Positions 23,345 through 34,420 of a stretch of DNA of 64,000 nt are shown here, one piece after another. The stretch lies in contig JAJEKV010000020.1 in the NCBI GenBank assembly GCA_021234155.1, positions 4,014,563-4,078,562 on the forward strand, given 5' to 3'. Under the pieces are notes generated by a model. That model ran no database searches and was not told where the DNA came from. It saw only the letters and a list, made by a program, of their open reading frames with translations. Source of the DNA: Isoetes taiwanensis. Its lineage: Eukaryota > Streptophyta > Lycopodiopsida > Isoetales > Isoetaceae. Positions within the stretch are counted from its first letter, which is position 1; each line of letters starts with the position of its first letter. Made by a program: the position numbers and the translations under genes.

Positions 23345-25740
23345 TGTTGAGTATTTAAGTCTAGAATGGATGCCTTTTGTTTCAAATGCACATGTACCAA
23401 TTACACATCTACAAATTCAAATTATCAATTGCACTTCACGTTCATGCATTTCTTCTAAAAGCCAAAATTCTTAGAATTACACATATCTACAAATGCAGAA
23501 TTTTCGTTGCATTTACATCTGTGCATTTCTGCAAAGCCAAAATTCTAAGTAGAGAAGAAAGCACTAAGATCACTTTTGGTTTATAACCTTGGCCCCTAAA
23601 CTGCATTCTATTTACACTCCATGAAATCAACCCATTGATCGTCTCACGTATCTATTTTACTTTATGCTATGTGCTACATTTTGGTCCACCAATAACCCAT
23701 TTCATTCCACCTATGCATTTCATAATATCTCCCCATTCCATGCGCCCATGGCTGATGCCCGGCATTGCCGGGCACACGTTTCTAGTAATACTTAAAACTG
23801 GAATAATTTGTGGTCCAAACCATTTCAATAGCTCTGCTTGGAAGCGGCTTTGCCATTAGCAAGGCGTCTCAAACCTTGAACAACATCTTCCATCGTCATA
23901 GCCAAGATTGGTCCTATTTGTCCTGGCACAGTAAGTGGCATCCTATGAGGATCATCGAGCTGTGTCAAGTATTCCATCCACTACTCCAGAGAGATGTTAC
24001 TAGGAGCTTGCGTGGATTTATATAAGCCCCTTCTCCAAACTGCCTTAGGAAGGAAAAACATGTCTTGTTGATGTTGCATGCATGTTTTTGAGCCTTTTTG
24101 CCTTTGAGATGCTTGCTTACGAGGAACAAGATCAAGGACTTGACTAAGCACTCCCTTAACCTCTTTACTTTGAGAAAAGCCTTATACTGCTTACAACTTG
24201 CATATGAGGAACATATTCAAGCACTTGCCTAAGCTGCCTCTCGGGGGATTCAATAGTTTACAGTATGAAATATGCGTGTGCAATAAAGGTTTTTTTTTAC
24301 CATTTTGTATTTGTACAGTTACCATTATGGGGGTTTTTTGGCCATTATCTGAGGCAAAATACATTACCTTAGGGGTAAAATTAGCTTCCAAAGATAAGTA
24401 TACTAGGGACGTTTTTGGCCACCCTTTAAATGCAGACATCCATACCCCCCTTATTACAAAGTGCATCCCTTGGAGCTGCCTCTTAAGCTCAAACCATGCA
24501 TCTCAAGAATAGTAGGAGGTAGTTGAAGCCCTCCCGGATCGTCTCCTTTCAAAAACTGTCAATAGTAACGTGACAAGGTTTTCACTCTATTGCTCTAGAG
24601 TGAGAAGCTGTAAAATACTAGAGAGCTCCTTCAACAGTAGCTGAGCACGTGTCTCAACTTTATGAGATAGATAGATAGTATTTTTATTATAATCTACTAT
24701 TCGCAGTTGACATGGTTCATATCAAAAGTGGTTTGGCATTGGATCCGTACTAGCTGCCAATCAATTATAAAGAAGAGGGCTGATGGTCAGAACCCACCCC
24801 CTCATCTCTGCTATTTGTTCCCACTTGCACACGTGTGATTAGATGATTTTGGTCTGCTATAAAGACATAGTCTATGACACTAGAACCTCCACTTTGATTC
24901 TCCTGTCGACAAGTGCAGGTGGAGGATGACCACTGTAAACAAGTTATTCCCTTGTTTCCACGCTTGTTTGTGCATTCATTAAAGAGGGAGTAATGTAATC
25001 TGAAGATTGAACTCGACTAGATTATACTGCTATGATTTCGCATTGCTATCTCTAGGGCATACTAGATAATAGGATCTAATTTAAAGGATTCTTTCTTTGG
25101 CTGGTAATCACTGGTGCTTTTCAAGACGTCTATAGGCATTTATCCACATGGTCGGGGCAAGAGGAGCAAGGCTTAGAATGCTAGTAACCTTCTACCCAAA
25201 GATTTAGTAGATCAAATTTAGCTACAACAATGGAACATATAGCACAATAACAGGGGGTTATTTTTGTATTTTTGCACGCATTTTCCTCAAACAAAATATT
25301 AAAATTAGAAGTAAAACTAATCAGGTCACAATGGAAGTTTTGATGATTTGTTACATGATATTATGCACTACACTAGGCGATGGTCCTGATTCCTAAGATT
25401 TCTGTATGTTTTTAAGTTCTAAAGCTTTGTGTTTTCAATTACACACTTTCTTTTGAAAAATAGTTGGTGTGGGAACTATCTTGAACTTGAAGTGTATGAT
25501 GCATTTGTATGACTGGTACTATTAGTATTTGTATTTGTATTCAATTCCTATGAAAGCCATTGCAATGAAAAGTAGAGTTTGAATGGCATGCAAATTATAT
25601 TCATTTTTGTTTTTTTTATGGTTCCTCTTCCATCTGCTCTGTATGCATTCAATTCGCGTAAATCAACTATGGCCACAAAGACGGCAAAATTACTATAGCC
25701 TTTGCTGGTCGTATTGTTATGAGTATCTTGGTCCATAATT
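23345..25740. other. No recognisable gene
   Basis: AT-rich sequence with scattered short frames. A GATA tract occurs near 24665-24678. No supported coding sequence or repeat boundary was found. Confidence 0.5.
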
Positions 25741-26041
25741 GCCATCTTAGGGTTTGATGCTTGAATCTGTTAAAGACTTGCTGCATTCGGCATAGCCTCT
25801 GCAAGCAAGAAACGCTGGTTGGTACAATCTTTTCCCGGTCTATGTTCTTTTGTTCATTCTTAACGTTACAGTTGATTTTTCTATATATCTACAAACCCAA
25901 CTGTATTAGTCACATCCCGATCCAATTGTGGCTTAAATCTTGTCTCACACATTGCTATGTTCGCTGGCACGTATTACTATGTTCTAGCCTAGAAAGCGGA
26001 ATGCTAAGGAAGATTAACCAATTTTTGGCAGTCAAATGACA

Positions 26042-26970
26042 ATGGCGTCTGATGATCCAAAGGAGTTTGATCAGGCAAGTCAGTGAAAGTCCTCTTGTTT
26101 TGCGTTACAGTAGTAGAACAAGTCACCCTTAACCTGAACCATGAAGCCATGCATTTTCTTTCATGTTATTTTCTTTATCTTTTAAGTGGGCTTATAAGCT
26201 TTGCTGGCAAGCAGGTAACAAACGTGTTCTTGGATATATTAGACTCCTTGATTGTGGACGTTGCCTCGGAAGCGCATAGAGCAGCTCATCTAGGATTTGA
26301 CCAAAGGCTAAATATGGAAGAGGAAGAAGAAATGCAATTATCTGCTCGGGCTAGAGCTACTATGATGGAAACTAGTTTGACTCTAGAATCTGGTGCCAAG
26401 TATGTGGTTGATGTGTTTGGTCAATCACATCCTGCTGTGGCAAATGAAATGTTTGAGTGCATGAACTGTGCGCGTCCAGTTGTAGCTGGCCGTTTTGCGC
26501 CTCACTTAGAGAAGTGTATGGGCAAGGTATGTTCTCAAGTCTCTCTATCACCCGAAGTATGTTCTAAATATTATGCTATGCCTTCTGCTAGAGGTTTCAG
26601 TTTTCTTAGAAGCAATGACATATCATTACTAGACTCATGTTGAACTAAAGTTCAGGGGAGAAAGGCGCGTGCCAAAGCAAACCAGACAATCATTTCGAGC
26701 CAGTTACGAAGAGTTCGTAATGGTTCTGTCTCATCAAATACAGCAATGGGTTCTTCTCTCAGCTTTGCTTCTGAAGCGCTGGATGGGAACTGCTTAGACA
26801 TGAATAATAGCAACACTTCAGAAGAAAGTGAGGGCATGAACAGGAAGGTGGTAAGCCTGAAACATAGAACTTTCATTAGTGCTTGTAGTATCTAAGGTGC
26901 ATTTGTATCTCAGACAAGCTGCACAAAGTCCAGGAATAGGCAGGGGCAAAAGCCTGCTTTTCAGAAATAA
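26042..26970 (+). CDS. SGF11: SAGA-associated factor 11 (SGF11), four exons
   Basis: SGF11 is the zinc-finger subunit that links the H2B deubiquitinase module to the SAGA coactivator complex in the nucleus. Exons are 26042-26074, 26215-26526, 26656-26850 and 26914-26970, all in phase 0, giving about 198 aa. Exon 1 is MASDDPKEFDQ. Exon 2 carries the N-terminal helix (VFLDILDSLIVDVASEAH) and the SGF11 zinc finger: FECMNCARPVVAGRFAPHLE then KCMGKGRKARAK across the exon 2/3 junction (C-x2-C...H-x3-C). Plant SGF11 proteins share the same GQSHP..ANE and APHLEKCMGK phrases and a similar length. Intron 1 uses a GC donor (CAG|GCAAGT); the others are GT-AG. The C-terminal exon ends QKPAFQK before TAA. 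No break was seen. It converges with the P450 gene, whose end lies 580 bases downstream. Confidence 0.9.
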
Positions 26971-27548
26971 CATCATTGTCATCAAAAGGAGAAAAGTTAC
27001 AAGGAAAAGGCATTCCCCGCTGTTGTAAGCTTTTATTATGTTCATTGGTTTTAGTTATTCTTTGCACTTACTATTTCAATCGTGGATTTATAGGTGGTGG
27101 CTTCTGACCACTGACAAATTATGCCAGGACCAAGAAGAAATAGCATAAGTCTTATCCGTCAGGCTAAAGTAGGCTAAAATACGCGAAGCAGACTGTTGGA
27201 GTCGCCTTCTTACACAATTAGTCATCACCAATATTCCTGTGTGAGCTGATTCGCATCAGAATCTTGTTCTTTTTCTGTATCCGAAGGTTTATTAAATATG
27301 ATGTTTTCCTGTTTGTCCTCTCAACTATTTGTAATGATCCCATAAAAATATGAGATGTGCGCGTACTCTGTATATGATAGAGATTATGAAAGTGTTATCT
27401 GCAGCATATATTACCATTATTCTCAGAGCCACGCACAAATTGCCACCATTTTATACACAAGGTTTAGAAGTTTCACATGATAATTATGCGAGTCATAAGT
27501 GCATAACTGTGTGTCGAATTGTATTTTTCTAGAATCAAATTAACAGAT

Positions 27549-29651
27549 TTACAGCCTTGTAATTTTTATGGGCATCCCAAATTCAGGTAGCAATGCAAGG
27601 GCAAATACTGGGGAATGCACATATGTAGACGAAAGTTCCCACGTAAAGGTTTTAAGCATCATTGCCAGAATAATCTTGGCTTCTGTCATAGCCAAAGATT
27701 GCCCAATGCAGGTCCTAGGTCCGAAGCCAAAGGGCATATAACCAAAGAGGTGTTCACAGGCTCCACTAATACCATGTGAGAACCTGTCTGGTCTAAAGTC
27801 ACTTGCATCGGGTCCCCAAAGAACGCTATCACGATGGACTGCAGCTATAGGAATCAGCACTTCAATATCTTTAGAGATGATGAGGTTGCCCACGGTGTTA
27901 TCGCGAATACAACATCTACCAATAAGGGGTTGTGGAGGAAAGAGACGTATTGACTCGAGCAAGACCATATTTATGACTTTCAATTGGGCTAAGTCACTCC
28001 AATCTGCATTGAATTCAAGCACTTCATTTCTAGCTCTTGTTTGCCATTCGGGATATTGAGACAGCAAATAAAATGTCCAAGTAAGAAGGCTTGCTGTTGT
28101 CTCATGCCCAGTAAGCAGAAATGTCATTCCATTATCTAAAAGGAGCGCATCGTTTTTCTGTGCCTCAGATGCCTCCAGTAGCCTATCAAAGAGCAGCCCA
28201 GAGGTACTAGCTCCAAAGCTATGTTCCAACTTTCTCCTTCTTATGATATCCATAAGTATGCCCTTCAGTTGGTTCTCATCTTCCAGAATTTCTTTATGCA
28301 AGCGTGCCCAAAGAAACCTGGAATTAGAAACTTGAGTAAGAGAAGCAACATATAACAGCTTTTAGCTGATACGTAGTAGGTGCTTAATGTTACATTAATA
28401 AGTTAACATGAAATTACATGCAACATACAGCATGCCATAGCAATGACGTACTCTTACTTGTATCCTGGGGTTCTCGAAGGAGATCCAAAACTCAACTTCC
28501 ACTTATTATTAAGATACCTATTGAAACTTCTGTATATTGTAACTGCATCGTTAGTAAGATCAGTTCCAAATAAGGTCTTTCCTAATATTTCAAGCATGAG
28601 TTCTAGAAAGAATAGATATACATCTTCTTGGTCCCTTCCAGTCCAACCATTGACTTCATTGTTTATGGCACAATCCATCCTTTTGGTTCTACTGAACACT
28701 GAATCCCTAATGTCCTCTATCTTTTTCTACAGAGAACAGTACAATCCATAAAGATCTCATCTTAAAAATTTGATATACCCCGACAAACTTCCTGGAGTGC
28801 GCACAGAAGCAACTACAATAAGTTCCAAAAATTTGACAATTGGTGAATAAATAGCATGATAGTAGATTTTATGTTCAATTAACTTCCAGTTGGTTTTAAT
28901 TCTAAATAAAGCATACAAGTAAAGACTACCTTGATTTCCTTATTGTGAAAAGCTGGGCCAAGAAGCCGACGCTGATCTGCCCATATATCCCCCTGTGAGG
29001 TGAACAGTCCCTTCCCAAGAATGTTCAGTCCATGTATATATGATGGCTTTGAATATGAATCAGAATTGTCAACAAGAACTTGGCGTAGTAATGCTGGATC
29101 AGTTATGACAAGCCTTACAGACTTTCCCATGCGGAGAATAAAAACCCTGTCCAAATCCTTTATGCTTATTAGGCCATTCCAGGTTCGTAATAATGCCTCA
29201 TTAGTTAATTTCACCTGTAAGTATAAAGCATGATTTTTTTTAGTGTTGCATAGTAAAACCCATGAGAAATCACAATGAACTATAGCATCATCATTTTATT
29301 AAAAAAGAAGAAGTTGAAGTCATTTTACTTCCAATAATGTTTGGCATAGTCTGCCTATTGTTCCAGTGGAAAATTATACAGATAGCAACAATCTCAAGGC
29401 TACTTATTTCAGTGAAAGATCAAACAGACATTCTCTCAGTCCTTGCATTTGAGCCAAAAAAATTAAATAAAATTGGAACCAACCTGCCCTGGTTTAGAAC
29501 TCGGAGAATACTCAACAATTCCTTGCTTCTTACATTTGCGAACCAGGATGTAGGGGCGGCCAATCCATTGCCAAACAGTCCAAGCTGTAGCACAAGTGCC
29601 TGCTGCTGCTATGATACACAAGCTATATCGGCCGCCCAAAAGTCCGTCCAT
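27549..29651 (-). CDS. Cytochrome P450, CYP72-clan type, four exons (496 aa)
   Basis: This is a haem-thiolate monooxygenase anchored in the ER membrane; the substrate cannot be told from sequence. Exons on the minus strand are 29651-29484, 29214-28930, 28726-28458 and 28317-27549. They sum to 1491 bases with consistent phases and GT-AG introns. Exon 1 has a hydrophobic anchor followed by a WxxGRP-type hinge and KKQGI, as in CYP72-clan proteins. Later landmarks are GKGLFTSQGDIWADQRRLLGPAFH (helix C region), LLTGHETTASLLTW (oxygen-binding I helix), LESIRLFPP (ExxR of the K helix), FRPDRF (PERF-like) and FGFGPRTCIGQ with the haem-ligand Cys. The usual GPPYRxxxG proline-rich segment after the anchor is shortened. 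The length is normal and no stop interrupts it, so it may be functional. An 11-codon upstream ORF precedes the start. Confidence 0.88.
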
Positions 29652-29713
29652 GCTACAACACCACGATTTACAAACTGAATTGATCGCCCAAAAATCCGTC
29701 CATGCTACAACAC
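29634..29713 (-). promoter_or_regulatory. Duplicated start region creating an upstream ORF before the P450
   Basis: A 27-base phrase covering the P450 start codon (GCCCAAAAxTCCGTCCATGC on the plus strand) occurs twice, at 29634-29660 and 29687-29713, with one mismatch. On the minus strand the upstream copy starts at 29703 and reads MDGFLGDQFSL then stop (29668). The downstream copy is the genuine start, MDGLLGG. The upstream ORF could reduce translation of the main frame if the transcript starts above 29713. Confidence 0.55.
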
Positions 29714-29836
29714 GCAACTGATTCAGAGATCTATAGCGTGTTGGATTCTGGTGACGTAGCAGCTTGGAATTTTTGCCACTTGTGTTTTATATGCAAAAAC
29801 ATTCGACAAAAGAAAACCACGAAGTAGATGACAGCC

Positions 29837-29908
29837 GGGGCATTGCGAGAATCGAACTCACGACCTCTCGCACCCGAAGCGAGAATCATACCACTAGACC
29901 AAATGCCC
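29837..29908 (-). tRNA. tRNA-Pro (CGG anticodon)
   Basis: The 72-nt minus-strand sequence starts GGGCATTTGGTCTAGTGGTA, with a canonical A box (TGGTCTAGTGG). It has anticodon stem CTCGC/GCGAG around loop TTCGGGT (anticodon CGG), and a T loop GTTCGATTC closed by GTGAG/CTCGC with one G-U pair. The acceptor stem GGGCATT pairs perfectly with AATGCCC and the discriminator is C. There is no intron and CCA is not encoded, as usual for eukaryotic nuclear tRNA genes. It lies 186 bases upstream of the P450 start on the same strand. The minus-strand downstream side is not a clean T run, so termination by Pol III is uncertain. Confidence 0.93.
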
Positions 29909-31185
29909 AATGTTGATTTGAATTAAAAAAAAATTTAAATTGAACTCATCTGAATGATGAATCATTTGTATTTTGTTTGATAAGCCGTCTATATTCGAGG
30001 GATTGAATAATTCATTCTTGTCAACTTCACAAATGTAGGCCACATATATCTTTGTTAATTGCAAACAAAATGTTGCTGCAACTAATGACTGTTTTGTTGT
30101 CATGTCAATCTTCAAATTTGACGTCATATCCCTGCCATTCACTCATGCAGTATTCTAGTCAGCAACTACCTTGCTGGCACTAGCTTTCTTAGTACTCAGT
30201 ATTTATTTCCACGAGTGTTGTTTGTTTAAGGCCTAATGCAATCGAGACACATATTGAAGGGACTTATCTTGATTTTTTTCAAGTACATGCTACTACTGTC
30301 CTTGATCCATGCAAGCTATTCAACACCGTCTTAACAATGTGCTCAACTGCATCCTAGTGATGGTTCCTAGTCTTTCAAGTAAAATATGTAATGCATTTGA
30401 ACATACCTGAGAGAACAATATACATAGCTGAGAAAGTAAGTTCTCCAATGGAACTCCTGCAACATTTGGATAGTCCTCTTGTTTGATGTTGTATGTGATC
30501 AAGTTCTTTTACAACCAGTCTCAGTCTCTGTTGAAATCTTTGACACTATGATAAAAGTTATGAGATTTTCTGCACAATAGGCTGGCAATAATGACATCAA
30601 GGTGTATTATATTATCTTTTGCTAAAGCTATAACCAATAAATGTCAAAATACACATTACCAGCTATAATTTTATTGAAATCTTAAAGAAAGTATAACAAC
30701 CAACACAGAAAGCTTAAGAACATAACAAATGATGGTGTTGACTACACAATGTAGGCATCTTTTTCACCCATTTAAAACTTCTCATATATTCTCCAGTTTC
30801 TAACTTCGCCATGAACAAACAGCTTGGAAGAAAGAAGCATATCAAATGTTGTCACGCACTTATAGCTATTTATCCAATAAAGGTAGCTGGTCGAGCTTGT
30901 AAAACAAGAGAGACATTTAATAATTATGTATGTCTACTTATCTTTTACATGGATCAATATCTAACGAATTTTGTTGTGCCTTACGCTATGGCTTACTTTA
31001 AGAAATGTTTATTTACTTTAAAGACGACCATAAGTATGTGCGGAACAAGTAGTTTGGCAGTCCATGAGCTTGTACATGAAGAATACCTATAGAAAACTTA
31101 AATTATTGTAGTATCATCTAGGTATCATTGATTTATATAAGAAGAGCGTGTAGTTCATGTATAATAAAGGCAGCTTATATATTTT
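29909..31185. other. No recognisable gene
   Basis: AT-rich sequence upstream of the tRNA and P450. It may hold P450 promoter elements, but none can be singled out. Confidence 0.5.
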
Positions 31186-31187
31186 TA

Positions 31188-31220
31188 TCTCCCTCCCTCC
31201 CTCTCTCTCTCTCTCTCTAG
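31188..31220. repeat. CCCT/CT microsatellite at a LINE 5' junction
   Basis: A TCCC tract passing into a CT tract, directly abutting the 5'-truncated LINE at 31221. Confidence 0.85.
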
Positions 31221-32530
31221 GGACCACGATTGCTGGGTATATACTCTCATTGTTGCTTTATGCAGATGATATTGTGATATTTGCTAGAACGGTGAAAGAC
31301 ATGCAACAACATATAAATGCGCTTGCGCTTTTCTGCAAAAATACAGGTATGCAGGTAAATTTGAATAAGACTAAGATATTAGTTTTTGGTGTGAGATTAC
31401 CCAAATTTCAGTTTTACTATAATGAGCAACAAATTGAGATTTGTGATACCTATAGGTATCTTGGCTTGATAGTTGATCATAACTATGGCTGGAATAAATC
31501 TGTAGAGCATAGGACAAATCTTTGGGCTTAAAGCCCTTTATGCAATGCAAAGGAAGTGTTGGAAGGCAAATATCACAGATTGGAAATTAAAAAAGATGCT
31601 CTATGATATGCTTGTACGCAGTGTAATTCTATATGGATGTGAAGCATGGGGACCAGGATTGTCACTTGATATGTGGAAGAGGGTAGAGAAAATACAAAAA
31701 AAGTTTCTTTTGGCAGAGTTGGGTGTTAAGGTGCAGACTCCGTATCCTATGATGTTGGCAGAAACTAGTATGTGGCCATTAGAAGCAGAAGCACTTTATT
31801 GCACTCTAAAATATCTTATTAAAGTACAGGAAATGGATGCACAAAGGTTGCCTAAGCTTGCATTGATACAGAGTACTATGAAGGGTTGGTATGCAGATAT
31901 TGATAAATGGCTCAGGAAATGGGGGATGTCATTAAATGAAATTCCTGATGATAGTAAACAGTTGAGAGAATGGATGGTAGGAAAAATCTATACTACTCTA
32001 TGGCATGATGCAGGTACAAAAGGAAAGTTTTACAAGACCATGATTAACCCTGAACTTCAAGTTGCACCACATTTGGGGAGTAAGATGACTTACTTTAAAC
32101 GACATTTACTATGCAGATTACGTTTGAGTTCACATCATCTGGGGGTGGAGGTAGGCAGATGGGGTAATTTCCCTAGAAGCAGACGCACTTGTAAGGTTTG
32201 TGGTGATGATGAAATAGAGGATGAAGAACACTTTGTACTGAAGTGTCCTGCATATCAAAACTTGAGGCGTAAGAATAATATACCTCAGGGAATTTCATTA
32301 CGTACCTTCTTTATGCTACCATTGGAAAATATATGTAACTATTTGATAGATAGCTGGAAAGTGAGAGAGTTAGCTGTTAAAAACTACAAACAATTGTTAG
32401 AGTTATATGAAGATGAGGAGAGAGAGGACAATGATGCTCTAATGGAGAGCTCATTTGATCAGATGGATGATAAGCAATTTTGATGTCTTATAGACCTGAT
32501 GGTCTCACGGACAATAAACACACCACTTAC
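31221..32530 (+). pseudogene. 5'-truncated LINE: end of reverse transcriptase plus zinc motif
   Basis: Coding sequence begins inside the palm domain with LLYADDIVIFARTVKDM (RT motif C, about 31251) and VNLNKTKILVFG (about 31358). A frameshift near 31530 separates it from a second open frame ending at 32483, which carries the thumb/connection region and CKVCGDDEIEDEEHFVLKC (about 32191-32250). The 3' UTR holds the conserved hairpin AGACC-TGAT-GGTCT (32492-32505), then ACAATAAACACACC and an ACTT/TC tail. The copy is cut off in motif C and lacks endonuclease and ORF1, typical of incomplete reverse transcription. CT tracts occur on both sides (31200-31218 and about 32538-32548), so it may have inserted into a CT microsatellite. 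Confidence 0.85.
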
Positions 32531-32755
32531 TTACTTTCTCTCTCTCGTCGACCACACACTTGCCAAAATACCCATCTCTCATCCTATACGGCTCCTATTA
32601 GAATTATACGTATTTTTTTGGGCGGAGGGGAGAGGAGAGAAGGCTGTCTCTCGAGGTCTAACAGCGTCGGTTAGGCCTCAAAATTTGGTTCCTCATCGGA
32701 GAACTAGTCCGTCGATCTATTCCGGTAGGGCAGGTTTTTGTGGGATAATGCCCCT

Positions 32756-33865
32756 TCAAATTTGAATCGGCCTCCAAAATGTGAGGTATTTCTTTCCCTG
32801 TTCCTGCTGGTAGGTAAGCTTTGTGGGATATTTCGTTTGCCATGTTTCTTGCATAGGGTTTGCAGATTCTTCCTTCATAATATCCAATTTCTTGACTTCA
32901 GTGTCTCCAAAAGTGCTTGCCATTTGTGAAATTCCAATAGCAATGTCTTCATCAATCTGCAACCTGGACTTCTTTCTTCCAGTAGGCTTTCCACATACTC
33001 CAGGTTGATTGCATGCTGCAGATCTGGGGCTGGAGGAATCTGTATTGTTACCTGTTGGTGTTCGATTGTTTGGCATATCATGCATTCTGGGGCTTCCTGA
33101 ATTATCCACGTTGATATACATTGGAAGTGTCTTCAGTGTCATCAAAAACAGCATCGGATCCAACTGTTTTATAGAAACTGTCAGAAAAGTTAGTGTGCAA
33201 ATCTGCTGCCTCAAAAGCTTCATTCCCAAAGTCCCCATCATTCCCAGCCCCTGGAATGGGGTTATCTGATGTCACTCCATACTTGACTTCTTCCATTCTT
33301 TCATACCACTGCCAACTTGAAGGCTCTGAACACGTATGACTAGAAGCCTCTTTCTCATCCTTGAATTTCATTTGAAGTTTATCCCATTTGTTCCTCAGTT
33401 GCCTGACTTCCACTAATCCACCAACAATTGGCTGTAATTTCACTAGAATTTCTCTCCAATGTGTATTAGAAAGATTCAGACTACCATTAGTAACCAATAT
33501 TATCTCATTCAGGAGGTTCAGGAAGGTAGAAACACCCTGGTCTGTCCATTGGACTGGAGTCTTCCTATTCTTTATGTCAATTGGCTTGGGACTTTTTTTC
33601 TTGAACAACAAGAGCCATTGAATTCATGGCTGAGAAGATTCATTCACAATACTGGCAGGTGCTTGGATTTTGCTGAGAACTCGCTTACATCTTCTTTCCT
33701 TTGACTCTTTTGTTGTTGGAATTGGCTCAGAATTTGTCTCGCAGTCCATATTCATTGAAATCTGCCCTGTCATCTTTCGGTCCTCCTTGGAGCCATTTTC
33801 TCAATGCGAGGAGATACAAAGGGTTTACTACTTGCTGGCAAGGCAGACCTAGTTGCCTTAGACAT
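32756..33865 (-). pseudogene. Myb/SANT-like DNA-binding protein gene (broken)
   Basis: The minus-strand reading starts at ATG 33865 (MSKATRSALPASS). After a frame change near 33790 it continues through a Ser/Thr/Lys-rich linker with a TGA near 33630. It then enters a Myb/SANT-like domain (33611-33300) with VQWTDQGVSTFLNLLNE, THWREILVKL, QLRNKWDKLQMKFKDEK and WQWYERM. Acidic and Asn/Ser-rich segments follow. A frameshift near 33110 leads into GRKKSRLQIDEDIAIGISQM and a final helical segment ending at 32756. The domain is the Myb_DNA-bind_3 type found in L10-interacting MYB proteins and in the Myb-like ORF of PIF/Harbinger transposons. No Harbinger transposase or TIR was found nearby, so host origin is equally possible. 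Confidence 0.6.
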
Positions 33866-34300
33866 TGGACTTTACAGAATTCAAGCTAAGCAACGAAGAA
33901 ACAATATCTGTTGTAATAGAATTTGATATCAGAACAACGTAAGATTGAATCGAATTGAATTCATAACGATTGAACAAGCTAAGAAATATCTCTAGACCAC
34001 AAATCAGCAAGGCGGATCGAAGAATTAATGGGAATTCAAGGACTTGCACGGCATTGAAGACCAAGAAACAGGGGAAAATGGCACCCCAAAATTTCGATAC
34101 GGGAAAGTTTTTGGTGATGATTTTCAGGCGACATAATTTTAGGGGGTTGTTAAGTTAGTGGTTAATGGAAATGCTCCTAACGGCTGCTAGGGGCGAATTA
34201 TCTCTCAAGGTGAGAGCTGGATTTTTTCACTCTCACCCATCTCTCATAATCTCTCACCTCTCGTATTCTCTCTCGTGCTCTCTAAGTCAGCATGTGGCCA

Positions 34301-34371
34301 AGGCATCCCTCCCTCCCTCCCTCCCCCCCCCCCCTCCCCCCCCTCCCCCTCCCCTCCCCTCCCCCCCCCCC

Positions 34372-34417
<46 letters not shown>
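34301..34417. repeat. Long CCCT/C-run/CT microsatellite
   Basis: TCCC units, long C runs and a CT tract, ending directly at the 5' edge of another truncated LINE. The long C runs are hard to sequence, so the exact length is unreliable. Confidence 0.9.

Positions 34418-34420
<3 letters not shown>

Noticed and set aside
32483..34170. Harbinger transposon around the Myb-like gene
   Set aside because: No matching terminal inverted repeats with TTA/TAA flanks could be found, and no DDE transposase is present.
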